Origin: JAJACP01 sp964350245
GTDB taxonomy: Bacteria; Chlamydiota; Chlamydiia; Chlamydiales; JAAKFR01
NCBI GenBank assembly: GCA_964350245.1
Contig: CAYGJC010000011.1
Span: forward strand, 1 to 56,424
Length of the DNA: 56,424 nt
Direction of reading: 5' to 3'
Shown here: in pieces, positions 1 through 9,092 of the stretch
Numbering within the stretch: position 1 is the stretch's first letter
Layout of the letters: each line of letters begins with the position of its first letter
Notes under the pieces: generated by a model
Database searches by the model: none
What the model saw: the letters and a program-made list of their open reading frames with translations, nothing else
What the model was told of the DNA's origin: nothing
Made by a program: the position numbers and the translations under genes

Positions 1-560
1 GCGCCTGTTGGACCCGTAGGTCCAGTAGCTCCATCCGCACCTGTTGGACCTGTGGGACCTGTCGCTCCATCCGCACCTGTTGGACCTGTTGGACCTGTCG
101 CTCCATCTGCGCCAGTTGGACCGGTAGGGCCAGTCGCTCCGTCTGCTCCTGTTGAACCGGTAGATCCGGTAGGACCGGTTGCTCCGTCGGCTCCATTAGA
201 GCCTGTGGGTCCGGTAGAGCCATCAGCTCCCGTAGGTCCTGTTGCTCCGGCTAATCCTTCTGCACCTGTAGGCCCTGTTGCTCCGGCTAATCCTTCTGCA
301 CCTGTAGGACCGGTAGGACCTGTTGGTCCCGTAACCCCGGTACCTGAACCGGCAGGTCCGGTCGGACCAGTGGGACCTGTTATTCCTGTACCTGAACCTG
401 CGGGGCCGGTAGGGCCTGTGGGACCGGGAGGACCGGGGCGCGGAGGATCGCAACTACCGACTTTGGGAAATTCGACATCAACAAGAGTATCCGCGGAAAG
501 CGTGCTCACCCCTCCCCAAAAGACCAGCAAAAGCAAAAGTAAACCCAAAGGACGCAACAT
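1..560 (-). CDS. collagen-like secreted protein, C-terminus cut by window edge
   Basis: Reading the minus strand from an ATG at 560 gives a hydrophobic signal peptide (MLRPLGLLLLLLVFWGG, then a likely cleavage near STLSA-D). A short linker with one Cys follows, and then uninterrupted Gly-X-Y triplets of the types GPTGPTG, GADGAT, GAEGLAGAT and GSGTGITG run to the window edge. About 186 codons are visible without a stop. Gly at every third residue with many Pro and Thr is the hallmark of bacterial collagen-like proteins, which form triple-helical surface stalks. The gene starts 85 bases after the end of the anion transporter on the same strand, so the two may be co-transcribed. No clear Shine-Dalgarno sequence is seen, and an in-frame GTG lies directly upstream of the ATG. 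The C-terminal part, including any anchor, is outside the window. The repeats make the opposite strand look open as well; that frame (Gly-Pro-Val-Ala-Pro) is a shadow. Confidence 0.85.
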   Translation of the reverse strand, partial: MLRPLGLLLLLLVFWGGVSTLSADTLVDVEFPKVGSCDPPRPGPPGPTGPTGPAGSGTGITGPTGPTGPAGSGTGVTGPTGPTGPTGAEGLAGATGPTGAEGLAGATGPTGADGSTGPTGSNGADGATGPTGSTGSTGADGATGPTGPTGADGATGPTGPTGADGATGPTGPTGADGATGPTGPTG

Positions 561-644
561 CACACAAATTCACGAATCAAAAAAAAGAAGGGTAATTTGT
601 TAAGAAATATTTAAGCAACAAAAATTGGTAGGAAAAGCGGCAGC

Positions 645-2417
645 TTAGGTGTGAAACTTAGCTAAGGCATAGGCATTGCGCGTCGGCTCGCTAGGAAGCT
701 GCTCATTAGCTGGAAAACAATTCTCCTCCCCAAACTCATGAATCAATCCCGCCTCATCAAGTACTTTCCACACCTCCGGTGCCACTCCACTGAGCATGAG
801 CCTGCGATGCGTTCCGCTTAAATACTTAAACACTTGTCTAAGAGCCAAACAAATGGAAGCGTCTATATAACGCGTGTTTAAAAGCTGGATAATTACGACT
901 TTAATTGACTCATCCTCAGCAATATTGCGCAATTTTGTCTGTATGACATCAGCTGCGCCAAAAAAAAGCTCTCCCTCTGCTTGCAAAATGCAAATCCTAG
1001 GATCCGGACGCTCCTCTTCCCACTCAACACGCCGCAATTTGCCCACATTATTGAAGGCATATTCAACCAGATCAGGTTTTGCTGCTCGTTTCAAATAAAG
1101 TACAATTGAAAAGGCAATTCCAATATAAAGCGCTACATCTAAAGTAAAGACTGTGGCCGAAAAGAGGGTAATCACAACGATAAATGCGTCTCCACGAGTT
1201 GCCTTCAAACAGATGAAAAAGTGCTTGAAATTCACCATTGTGTAGGCCGTAAAGATCATCAGCGCACTGAGAGCCGCAATCGGAATGCGATTCACTAAAA
1301 ACCCAAGGGAAACTACAAAGAGAAAGACAAACCCGCCGCTCAAAATTGCCGCAAAGCGTGTCTGCGCCCCTCCGGTCTTGTTCAATGCGCTTCGGGAAAA
1401 ACTGCCAGAACTTGGCATCGCTCCAAAAAAGGCAGACAAAAAGTTACTGATTCCTAAGCCATAAATCTCCTGGTTATCATTGTAGAGCGGCTCTTTTGAG
1501 CGCGTATAACCACGTCCGATTGCCGTGGCTTCCAAAATGGTCAAAAGAGTGACGGCAAGCGCAAGGGGAATCATCTTGATCACAATCCGAAAATCAAAAG
1601 AGGGCGGCTTAAACTTGGGAAAATCTGTAAAAACAGGACCTATATCCTGGAGAAGGGTGACGCGTTCAATGGGCTCTCCTTCCATAACATCGAAGGCACC
1701 TTTTGCACCTTCCGGCGCTAGGTTAAAAAGGGCCACAAGCCCTCCAGCTACAATAAATACGATGGCGGCGCCGGGTATTTTTTTAGAAATGCGGTAGAGA
1801 ATGATCAGAAGGGTTAGACAACCGACTGCAAGAAGGGTCGTAGGGAGGTGAAGACGGTAAATTTGTGTAAGCAAGTACGATCCGTGTTGATAAATCGGAT
1901 GATACCCATCCAGATCCCGCACACCAAAAAAAGGGAAAAGCTGGGTGACGACTATAGCCAATGCACCTCCCGCCACATAGCCAACAACAACCGAACGACT
2001 CGTAAATTGTGTTAACCTTCCTAGCCTCAGCAGGCCGGCAAAAATCTGAAAAACCCCTACAAGCAGAACGATTTGTAAAATAATATTTAATGCGACCAGG
2101 TCGCGTTCAGTGCCTGTGGCAGTCCGATAATACGTGTATAGGATTTCCGAAGTTCCCGACTGGATCAGAATGGCGACCATATTAGTCGTTCCGGAGACCA
2201 AAAAACGTGATTGCCCAAAGGCAGCGGTAAAAATCGTGCCGAAAACAACCGACCAGATCCCGGCTGAGGTGGGCAAATCAGCCAAAAAAGCGTAGGCCAT
2301 GGCCTGTGGAAGGGCCATTAATGCAACAGAGAGAGCTGCAAGGAGGTCTCCTCGCAGGAAGGATAACTGATATTTTTTTAAATCTGCCCAAAAGGGAAGG
2401 GGATTGAGACCGTACAT
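645..2417 (-). CDS. SulP-family anion (sulfate/bicarbonate-type) transporter with STAS domain
   Basis: This 590-residue protein has the SulP architecture. About 10-14 hydrophobic segments cover residues 20-440, starting with the family signature region (GDLLAALSVALMALPQAMAYA) and including a P-S-S-G-S-F-S-R-S motif near residue 340. A cytoplasmic STAS domain follows from about 470 to 570 and contains the conserved turn LLNTRYIDASICLALRQVF. SulP proteins move sulfate, bicarbonate or other anions across the inner membrane; the substrate cannot be read from sequence. It is transcribed away from der, and the two starts are 64 bases apart. The collagen-like gene follows on the same strand. Length is normal for the family. 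Confidence 0.9.
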   Translation of the reverse strand: MYGLNPLPFWADLKKYQLSFLRGDLLAALSVALMALPQAMAYAFLADLPTSAGIWSVVFGTIFTAAFGQSRFLVSGTTNMVAILIQSGTSEILYTYYRTATGTERDLVALNIILQIVLLVGVFQIFAGLLRLGRLTQFTSRSVVVGYVAGGALAIVVTQLFPFFGVRDLDGYHPIYQHGSYLLTQIYRLHLPTTLLAVGCLTLLIILYRISKKIPGAAIVFIVAGGLVALFNLAPEGAKGAFDVMEGEPIERVTLLQDIGPVFTDFPKFKPPSFDFRIVIKMIPLALAVTLLTILEATAIGRGYTRSKEPLYNDNQEIYGLGISNFLSAFFGAMPSSGSFSRSALNKTGGAQTRFAAILSGGFVFLFVVSLGFLVNRIPIAALSALMIFTAYTMVNFKHFFICLKATRGDAFIVVITLFSATVFTLDVALYIGIAFSIVLYLKRAAKPDLVEYAFNNVGKLRRVEWEEERPDPRICILQAEGELFFGAADVIQTKLRNIAEDESIKVVIIQLLNTRYIDASICLALRQVFKYLSGTHRRLMLSGVAPEVWKVLDEAGLIHEFGEENCFPANEQLPSEPTRNAYALAKFHT

Positions 2418-2481
2418 GACCGTATATCATCAAAAACTTTGAATAGTTTCAATTAACCTTTTCTATTATACTGTTTTCACT

Positions 2482-3798
2482 ATGTATAAGCTCGCAATTG
2501 TCGGAAGACCAAATGTAGGGAAATCAGCCCTTTTTAATCGTATCTGCAGTAAAAGAATTGCCATTGTGGATGAGGCAGAAGGGATTACACGTGATCGCCT
2601 CTATGCTGAGGCCGATGCTTTTGGTACACCCTTTGAAGTCATCGACACAGGTGGAATTGACCCTAAATCTCCCGATCAGTTCCGTGAGGAAATTCGCCAG
2701 CAGGCCGAAATTGCCATCTCCGAGGCGGACACCCTGGTCATGGTAGTCGATGGCCGAGCAGGCTTAACTGCTCTTGATGAAGAGCTTGCACATCTTCTCC
2801 TAAAAACCGGCAAACCCCTCACTTTGGCGATCAATAAGATTGATGATGTAAAGCACCAAGATTGTGTACACGCCTTTTATTCTCTGGGCATCTCTCAAAT
2901 GGTCGCCGTATCTGCTGCACAAGGGTATCAAATCGCCGAGTTACTCGAAAAAGCATGGGAAGGCTTTAGCCAAAAGGAAGAAGAGAAGGCAGATAAAGGG
3001 ATCAGTCTTGCGGTTGTCGGAAGGGCAAATACAGGGAAATCCACCTTAGTCAATGCTCTGCTCGATGAGCCTAGATGTGTAGTGAGTACAATCGCCGGCA
3101 CAACACGCGACAGTGTTGACATCCCCATCCAAGTAGGAGAGACTCTTTATACTCTCATTGATACGGCTGGAATCCGTCGTAAAAAAGCGGAACACGAAGT
3201 GGTCGACAAATTTGCCGCTTTGCGCACAGAAAGGGCCATTACCCGTTCGGAGGTCTGCCTACTTTTGTTTGACGTGCAAGAGGGAATCACCACACAAGAG
3301 AAGCGGATTGTTTCTCAGATTGAAAAAGAGGGAAAAAGTTGCGTTGTGTTGATGAATAAATGGGATCTGGTCACAGGTTTCCGGATGGAGCATGCTCTTC
3401 AGGCACTTTATCAAGAGTGCCCTTTTTTAACGCATTGTCCTGTTCTTTTTATATCAGCAAAAGAGAGACGCAACCTCGATAAGATTTTTCCGACAGTCGA
3501 AGAGGTGTATAAGGCCTCTAAGATGCGGATTTCTACTCACCAGCTCAATACATTTGTAGAAAGAGCCATGCAGCTCAACCACCCACCCATGCTCACGGGA
3601 AAAAGACTGCGCGTCTATTACATGACCCAAGTTGATGTACAGCCACCCCGCTTTGTGTTATTTGTGAACAATCCCTCTTTAATGCCAGAAACATACAAGC
3701 GGTATCTCGTGAACCAATTTAGGAAAAAGTATACCTTTTCAGGCACACCACTCCAGCTCCATTTACGTGGAAAAAAAGTGGCAGTTCGAACTAGTTAG
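2482..3798 (+). CDS. der: ribosome-assembly GTPase Der (EngA)
   Basis: The protein has the tandem GTPase layout unique to Der. The first G domain begins with the P-loop GRPNVGKS (residues 8-15) and has DTGG and NKID motifs. The second begins with GRANTGKS near residue 180 and has DTAGIRR and NKWD. A C-terminal KH-like domain ends in ...KKVAVRTS. Der acts in maturation of the 50S ribosomal subunit. The length of 438 residues matches the family. The ATG at 2482 has no obvious Shine-Dalgarno sequence and lies close behind an AT-rich stretch (CTATTATACTG), so the leader may be very short. Its last 8 bases overlap a convergent open frame at 3791-3940. Confidence 0.97.
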   Translation: MYKLAIVGRPNVGKSALFNRICSKRIAIVDEAEGITRDRLYAEADAFGTPFEVIDTGGIDPKSPDQFREEIRQQAEIAISEADTLVMVVDGRAGLTALDEELAHLLLKTGKPLTLAINKIDDVKHQDCVHAFYSLGISQMVAVSAAQGYQIAELLEKAWEGFSQKEEEKADKGISLAVVGRANTGKSTLVNALLDEPRCVVSTIAGTTRDSVDIPIQVGETLYTLIDTAGIRRKKAEHEVVDKFAALRTERAITRSEVCLLLFDVQEGITTQEKRIVSQIEKEGKSCVVLMNKWDLVTGFRMEHALQALYQECPFLTHCPVLFISAKERRNLDKIFPTVEEVYKASKMRISTHQLNTFVERAMQLNHPPMLTGKRLRVYYMTQVDVQPPRFVLFVNNPSLMPETYKRYLVNQFRKKYTFSGTPLQLHLRGKKVAVRTS

Positions 3799-3940
3799 AG
3801 ACTGTGAACCTACCTCTAAAGTATCCGCTGATGTCCCGCATCATCTTGTTGCGATCCTCGTGAAACCGCTTTCCAATATAAACTTTCTCGCCTACTTTTA
3901 GGACAGGTTGATTGATCGCATTTTTTTTGAAAATTGGAGT
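3791..3940 (-). other. open frame without a usual start, directly after the helicase stop
   Basis: On the minus strand, the frame of the SNF2 helicase stays open for 49 codons after its TAA and ends in TAG at 3791-3793. The peptide reads like real coding sequence (VLKVGEKVYIGKRF, then HEDRNKMMRDISGYFRGRF). No ATG, GTG or TTG occurs before the internal MM, and an A8 run lies near the beginning, where a frame change could have happened. It may be a decayed small gene, a gene with a non-standard ATT start, or a chance frame. No family was recognised. Confidence 0.25.
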
Positions 3941-6900
3941 TTACTCTGAAGGCTCTTGGTAACTCAATAAATCGATGAGCTCGGAGCGAGAAAATTTCTT
4001 GAGTACAGCTTGATCATCAGACGTGACAACGTCTTCCATTAGCTGTCCCTTCTTGGTGATCATGGCATCGATCTTCTCCTCAATCGTGCCTTTGGTGATC
4101 AGCTTGTAAACTTGCACCCCCCATTTCTGACCAATCCGGTGGACACGGTCGATTGCTTGATTTTCACGCGCTGCATTCCACCACCTATCGTACATGATCA
4201 CCACACTAGCTGCGGTCAAATCAATCCCTAAGCCTGCTGCTTGAAGAGAGCCAATAAACACCGTGCAGTTAGGATCTTCCTGAAAGCGTTTTAACTCATC
4301 GCGTCGATTGATTGTATCACCGCGAATATGTGCATACCCCCACCCTTGCTGCTGCAAGTAATTTTCCATGATGTCGAGCATATGGAGGTATTGCGAGAAA
4401 ACCACTACTTTTTGCTGACTCTCGCGTGCCTCTTCAAGAAGCTCAACAAAAAGATCCCACTTGCTAGAACTATATTTCTTGTAGTTTTCAGGATCTTTCT
4501 CCACAAGGGCAGGATGATTGCAAATTTGCTTGAGGCGCGAAAGCAAAGCAAAAACGTGCATGTAATTAATCGAGGTGTCTCTATCGCGCAGCTGGGCGAT
4601 TAAGTCATCTCGGCTCTGAGAAAGGGTGCTCTTATAAAGAGCAAGTTGGTCAGCAGAAAGATCACAGTACGACTTATCCTCACTCTTTTCCGGGAGCTCT
4701 TGAAGCACTTCCACCTTCTTTCTACGTAAGACAAAGGGACGGATGAATTGAGAAAGAAGATTTCTCTTTTCTACATCAAAATCTCGTTCGATTGGGTTGA
4801 CAAACATCTCTCGGAAACGAGCTTCTGAGGGCATATATCCGGGTAAAACAATATCGAAAAGCGCTTTCAGCTCACGTAAATTGTTTTCGATGGGTGTTCC
4901 AGTCAAACCGATACGCATCCGGGCCCCGACATGTGTCAGAGCGGCATGCACACGGCTAGACGGATTTTTGGCGACCTGAATTTCGTCAAAAACAGCAACC
5001 TCGAAAGGGATTTTTTCAATCGACTTCTTCTCCATTCGAAGAATCCCATAGGTCGTAAGAATTAATCCCTCTTTAGGAAGACGTTTTAAAGAGCGATTTA
5101 GTCCATGAAACGTGTGCACTTTCATTTTGGGAAGAAAAGTGGCCAGCTTGTCTTGCCAATGGTAAATCACGGAGGTGGGACAGACGACTAAGAAGCGTTT
5201 ATGGGCACTTTCTCTCTGGTTTAGCGTCGCTGCCATCAAGGCCATCGCCTGGTGTGTTTTTCCAAGTCCCATATCATCGCAGAGAAGAGCTGAGAGCCCA
5301 TTTTTGTACAGAAACCAGAGCCACTGTAATCCTGTTTGCTGATAAAGGCGCAACTCGCTTTCTAATCCCTTAGTATTGGGCGCATCATGCGAAGTAAAAG
5401 AACGCAGTTCACTTAATAAATTCCGTGTGATCTGAGCCATTGGAACATCTTCAGGCGGAGAGCGTAAAGGAAGCAGCGCATCCAAGCGCATAAATTCTAA
5501 AGTGGTCAGCTGAATAGTAGGCAAATCAGGATCAATAGAGTGGGTAAGTTGAGGAATCCAGCTGAAGTTGGCAGCGTGCAAATCCAACAACCCTCCTTCA
5601 CTAAAAACAAAGCGCTGTTTTTTTTCATACCCTCTAGAAATCTGTGAAAGGGGAATCTCCCCATGCTCAGTGTGAAAAGTCAAGTGTGCCTTTAACCCTC
5701 CTCCTACGGCACGGACTAGGTAGTGCAGTTCAAGATCACATTTCAAAGGAATTTTTAAACGCCTATCCCACTCAAGAATAGATTTTTTAAGCCGAGGAAG
5801 TTCCTCTGATAAAAAATGTGTTACTTGTTGAGAGCCAATAGTTTTTTCTTCCTGATACCCTTCCGGGAGGCGCATTTGAATCGGTAGTTCACAAAATCCC
5901 TCTCCTTTCATGTAAACAAAGTCACCGAAAAACTGCAGCCCTTTATCCCCTTTGTAAATAGGTTTGACCCGAATTGATGTCTCAGAAACAACGCGCACGG
6001 CCAATCCCCTTTCTGTGAGCGGCAAGCGTGTTGTAAAGAAGTGGGGAATGCTTTCGATCTCTTCGCGATTTTTTCTGATAAAGCGCGCCACTTCTGCTGC
6101 AGGCACTTCAATACCAGGACGGACAACAAGACCGAGACGCGCATGTTTTTTGGAAAAAAATCCCTGTTTGGCGTAGTAAATCCAGTCACCAAAATCGTGC
6201 GAGTCGACCGTTTCCGGGTGCTTTTTTGTATGAAAACGGATTGTTCCTTCATCCGTAACTGTATATGTCAGGTGGGATTCGATGCTAGCAAGATGGGTTT
6301 GAAACCCTTCCTGCCCGTTTAACCAAATGCGGTGATGATTCACAAATTTTGAAACTTCTGGAGCCGGTAACACAGCTTCTTTCTCTTCGAAAAGAGAATC
6401 CAAAACGGGGAAAAAGCCCTTCTTCGGCAAATAGGCCCATCCATCGAAGAGAGCTGCGCCTGCCCTTTGGAGATCTCCTTGTTCAAAGAGATAAGCCGCA
6501 AAATGCCAGCTCCAATTTCCATCGAAGTGCATCGCATAAGAGAGCTTTTGCGGCTGGTCAGAAACAGGAATAAAGGGTTTAATTTCAGCAGCAAACTCAT
6601 CTAAAAACTCCGGGATAGACTCTTTTTTTACTTGCGAAAGAGAGAGTAGAGAGATGCCGCTTTTTGTGGAAAACCCAAGATCTGCGTAATAGGTCCAGAT
6701 CCCGATTTGTCTACTCGCTCGATTCTCCCTAAGGTTTGGCTCCACCTCTCCATGATGAATGTGCAGAGCTTCCTTTTTTTCATCGTATGTAATCGACTCT
6801 ACTTTTTCGTCGGGAGATTGGAGGAATTTGAAAGGCGAGTGCACGGTGGGAAGAGTCGGAATAATCTTTTCTAAATCTTTTACAGTCAGTTGCCAGCTCA

Positions 6901-7576
6901 TCGAGAAAAAGGGAAAGCTGACGATAATGTCGGTTGGCAATCCCTCAGAATCCTCTTCAAATCGGATTGTGGCTTCCTCCTGGTGAGCAAGCATCCACTT
7001 AGCAAGATCAGACCAAAAACAGAGCGTATAACGCAGAGACGGACTTGGCCTACCCTCCTTCCACCACAAAATCTCTTCCACGGGGAGGTTAGAAAATTTG
7101 ATCGAATTTTCGGGGGTTTCACGGGGACGCTTTTCGATCCACCCTTGAAGCAATTTTTTTCCTATGTCCTTTTTGGCCTCAATAGAAAAGCGCATTTCTC
7201 CATTGAAATGATAAGACCCTTCCGCGCTCTTTTTAAACAAACGCTCATCGTATCCCATATGATCTGCAGAAAGGGTGCAAAGAACATTCCAAAAAGAGTG
7301 CTCAAAGCGAGCGTGCAGAGGCTTTTCATTTCCATTAAAGATCTTTAGATAGGCAATGGCTAAGTGGAGACAGCCATGTTCATTCTCTGCGGGGCAGGAA
7401 CAAAAGGCATCTTGGATCGCTCCCTTTTCACCTAGCTGAATAAAAGGCCAAAAGCTCTCTTGATGCTCATCATCGTGTACTTCAAGTTGATAAGTTGTCC
7501 CGGAAAAGGCAACGTCTCTAACGCACCCTTTGGTAAGGGCCCTTTCAGCATCCATTCTATAGGGCTCGATCTCCAT
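3941..7576 (-). CDS. SNF2-family helicase with N-terminal SWIM zinc finger
   Basis: This is a very large SWI/SNF-type ATPase of about 1211 residues. Near residue 55 there is a SWIM-type finger (CSCPAENEHGCLH, C-x-C...C-x-H). The long middle region is poorly conserved. The C-terminal third holds the paired RecA-like lobes: motif I DDMGLGKTHQ, motif II FDEIQ (DEIQ in place of DEAH), motif III LTGTPIEN, and motif VI QAIDRVHRIGQ. Such proteins translocate on duplex DNA and remodel protein-DNA complexes; a homologue sits next to brnQ in Chlamydia (CT555, from memory). An in-frame GTG at 7594 gives a slightly longer product. I chose the ATG at 7576 because a G-rich stretch precedes it and the N-terminus then starts MEIEPYRMDAERAL. 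Confidence 0.92.
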   Translation of the reverse strand: MEIEPYRMDAERALTKGCVRDVAFSGTTYQLEVHDDEHQESFWPFIQLGEKGAIQDAFCSCPAENEHGCLHLAIAYLKIFNGNEKPLHARFEHSFWNVLCTLSADHMGYDERLFKKSAEGSYHFNGEMRFSIEAKKDIGKKLLQGWIEKRPRETPENSIKFSNLPVEEILWWKEGRPSPSLRYTLCFWSDLAKWMLAHQEEATIRFEEDSEGLPTDIIVSFPFFSMSWQLTVKDLEKIIPTLPTVHSPFKFLQSPDEKVESITYDEKKEALHIHHGEVEPNLRENRASRQIGIWTYYADLGFSTKSGISLLSLSQVKKESIPEFLDEFAAEIKPFIPVSDQPQKLSYAMHFDGNWSWHFAAYLFEQGDLQRAGAALFDGWAYLPKKGFFPVLDSLFEEKEAVLPAPEVSKFVNHHRIWLNGQEGFQTHLASIESHLTYTVTDEGTIRFHTKKHPETVDSHDFGDWIYYAKQGFFSKKHARLGLVVRPGIEVPAAEVARFIRKNREEIESIPHFFTTRLPLTERGLAVRVVSETSIRVKPIYKGDKGLQFFGDFVYMKGEGFCELPIQMRLPEGYQEEKTIGSQQVTHFLSEELPRLKKSILEWDRRLKIPLKCDLELHYLVRAVGGGLKAHLTFHTEHGEIPLSQISRGYEKKQRFVFSEGGLLDLHAANFSWIPQLTHSIDPDLPTIQLTTLEFMRLDALLPLRSPPEDVPMAQITRNLLSELRSFTSHDAPNTKGLESELRLYQQTGLQWLWFLYKNGLSALLCDDMGLGKTHQAMALMAATLNQRESAHKRFLVVCPTSVIYHWQDKLATFLPKMKVHTFHGLNRSLKRLPKEGLILTTYGILRMEKKSIEKIPFEVAVFDEIQVAKNPSSRVHAALTHVGARMRIGLTGTPIENNLRELKALFDIVLPGYMPSEARFREMFVNPIERDFDVEKRNLLSQFIRPFVLRRKKVEVLQELPEKSEDKSYCDLSADQLALYKSTLSQSRDDLIAQLRDRDTSINYMHVFALLSRLKQICNHPALVEKDPENYKKYSSSKWDLFVELLEEARESQQKVVVFSQYLHMLDIMENYLQQQGWGYAHIRGDTINRRDELKRFQEDPNCTVFIGSLQAAGLGIDLTAASVVIMYDRWWNAARENQAIDRVHRIGQKWGVQVYKLITKGTIEEKIDAMITKKGQLMEDVVTSDDQAVLKKFSRSELIDLLSYQEPSE

Positions 7577-7622
7577 AACCCCCCATCTTAACACAGAATA
7601 AGATTTGGAACCTTAGAAAAAC

Positions 7623-8819
7623 TTACCCCATAAGCTGCAGAACAAACGTGAGCACCAATGTTCCATAAAAAAGACGCTTCACAGATTGGAACCCGTACAA
7701 CTTGTGCAGAATATTCAAGACCGAAAGCAGAATGAGCGCTGGATAGCATACCTTCAAAATGGGCCCCATAAAGGCGCTGATGCCTTCAAAATGGAGTGTC
7801 GACACCAAAAAGGCCAAAGAAAGGGTGATCAAAAGGGAAACAAGGTAAGAGAATTTTTCCTTAAACACTGTTTCGTGCAAAAACTCGGCAAAAACGGCTG
7901 TCAAAGCAATCTCTGTAGTCAAGCAGGCAAAAGAAACGGCTACAGATGCAATCATTCCTGCATGCGGTCCTAAAAGTTGATAGGCTAACGCACCCAGCAT
8001 TTCGTGATTAGCCACACTGCTTAGGTCTCGACTATACCCAGCAGCGATATGCGAAAAACAGAGATAGACTAGAGCTAATAAAGAGGCTGCAATCAAACTG
8101 CCGATACAGGCAACGGTGATGAGAGGGCGGCTGTTTCGGGAAGAAACATCTTTTGCAACCTGACCCTTGCGTAAACAGAGCAATACAACAGAGGAGAAGA
8201 AAAAGGCCGCCAACAGATCCATGGTGTTGTAGCCCTCTAAGACACCCATAGAAAACGTTTGCCAACCTGAAAAGGAAGAAATGTCGGCCGAAGGCATCTG
8301 AAACAAACCTTTTACCAGAATAAGCCCTAAAGAGAACAGGAGAATCGGAGTCAGCACAAAGCCAAGTAGAGTCAAAATTCGATTTTGTCTGACCGTAAAC
8401 AGAAAGATAACAAAGCAAGAAGCTAAACTAAAGGTTGTTAGATTGATTCCTTTAATGCCTTCTAGACCAAAGGCATTGAGGGTAGAAAAAGAAATCGTGA
8501 TACACCTGGGAATACCGGCGAAAGGGCCAATCATTCCCAAAATCATCACAGCTACAATAAACCCCGGCAAGCGCCCAATTCTTCGAAAAAAGGCGATATA
8601 GTCTCCGTTAAAAAGGAGCATGGCCAATAATCCCATGAGAGGAACAAAGACAGCTGTGATAATGAGTCCCGAGACGCCAAACATGCTTTTACTCTGTGTG
8701 GCCTGTCCAAGTGCTAGGGGGAAAACAATATTGCCTGCACCAAAAAACATGGAGAACATGGCCAATCCTGTTGCCCATATGCTCGGTTTTTGATCCGCGG
8801 ATTCCAGCGTGGTTTCCAT
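7623..8819 (-). CDS. brnQ: branched-chain amino acid:cation symporter BrnQ
   Basis: This is an LIVCS-family carrier with about 12 hydrophobic segments over 398 residues. The first segment carries the family signature MFFGAGNIVFPLALGQ. It imports leucine, isoleucine and valine with Na+ or H+, which fits an intracellular bacterium that depends on host amino acids. The ATG at 8819 is preceded by AAGGA seven bases upstream; an in-frame ATG at 8834 has no such site, so the shorter form is preferred. It lies 29 bases after the helicase start region on the same strand. The brnQ-helicase pairing is also found in C. trachomatis (CT554-CT555, from memory). Confidence 0.92.
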   Translation of the reverse strand: METTLESADQKPSIWATGLAMFSMFFGAGNIVFPLALGQATQSKSMFGVSGLIITAVFVPLMGLLAMLLFNGDYIAFFRRIGRLPGFIVAVMILGMIGPFAGIPRCITISFSTLNAFGLEGIKGINLTTFSLASCFVIFLFTVRQNRILTLLGFVLTPILLFSLGLILVKGLFQMPSADISSFSGWQTFSMGVLEGYNTMDLLAAFFFSSVVLLCLRKGQVAKDVSSRNSRPLITVACIGSLIAASLLALVYLCFSHIAAGYSRDLSSVANHEMLGALAYQLLGPHAGMIASVAVSFACLTTEIALTAVFAEFLHETVFKEKFSYLVSLLITLSLAFLVSTLHFEGISAFMGPILKVCYPALILLSVLNILHKLYGFQSVKRLFYGTLVLTFVLQLMG

Positions 8820-8895
8820 CTTTCTATCCTTCATTTTAAAATGTTTCTTAATTGAATTTGCTTACAAACGGAGTGTGATAGAATACAAAAGAATA

Positions 8896-8912
8896 TGTCC
8901 CCTTACGGGACA
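8896..8912 (+). other. small hairpin TGTCCC-N5-GGGACA
   Basis: A perfect 6-bp inverted repeat with a 5-base loop lies 27 bases before the short ORF at 8939. There is no T-run after it on either strand, so it is not a terminator. It could be part of a leader RNA or of a degenerate repeat: the string CCTTACGGGAC resembles CCTCACGGGAC in the element near 30550 (opposite strand). Confidence 0.4.
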
Positions 8913-8938
8913 ATCGTGACTGAGCGACGGAGGCTAAT

Positions 8939-9007
8939 ATGTGTTGTGCGAAACATTTGAGGAAATGTTACAGGAATTTCCATTTTGACGCAAGGATAGG
9001 TGTATGA
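8939..9007 (+). CDS. possible 22-residue peptide with a good ribosome binding site
   Basis: An ATG at 8939 follows GGAGG by seven bases, one of the better Shine-Dalgarno sequences in the window. The frame gives MCCAKHLRKCYRNFHFDAR plus three residues, then TGA. The peptide is basic, with three Cys. It sits in the gap between brnQ and the DUF4143 ATPase, downstream of a small hairpin. It may be a leader peptide, a tiny gene, or the 5' end of a decayed gene. No homologue is known to me. Confidence 0.3.
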   Translation: MCCAKHLRKCYRNFHFDARIGV

Positions 9008-9049
9008 AATTTTACATTTTCTTAATAATCCACAAATTTCGGCAAAAAC

Positions 9050-9092
9050 GTGGAGTCAAACTCCACAAATTTTGACAATTTTGTGGAGTTTG
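9050..9092. promoter_or_regulatory. nested palindromes, candidate operator of the DUF4143 ATPase gene
   Basis: Two overlapping inverted repeats share the half-site TGGAGT/ACTCCA. One is GTGGAGTcaaACTCCAC (9050-9066). The other has 13-bp perfect arms, CAAACTCCACAAA (9057-9069) and TTTGTGGAGTTTG (9080-9092), around a 10-base centre. A further half-site-like CCACAAATTT lies at 9030-9039, 33 bases upstream of the same string at 9063. The site ends 15 bases before the preferred ATG of the ATPase. This layout suits binding of a dimeric or multimeric regulator, possibly the ATPase itself, which has a helix-turn-helix-like region. The regulatory role is inferred. Confidence 0.5.

Noticed and set aside
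52..603. Plus-strand ORF of 183 codons rich in Gly-Pro-Val-Ala-Pro repeats
   Set aside because: It is the mirror of the minus-strand collagen-like gene, which has a signal peptide and perfect Gly-X-Y triplets. The plus frame lacks a signal peptide and has a nonsense tail.
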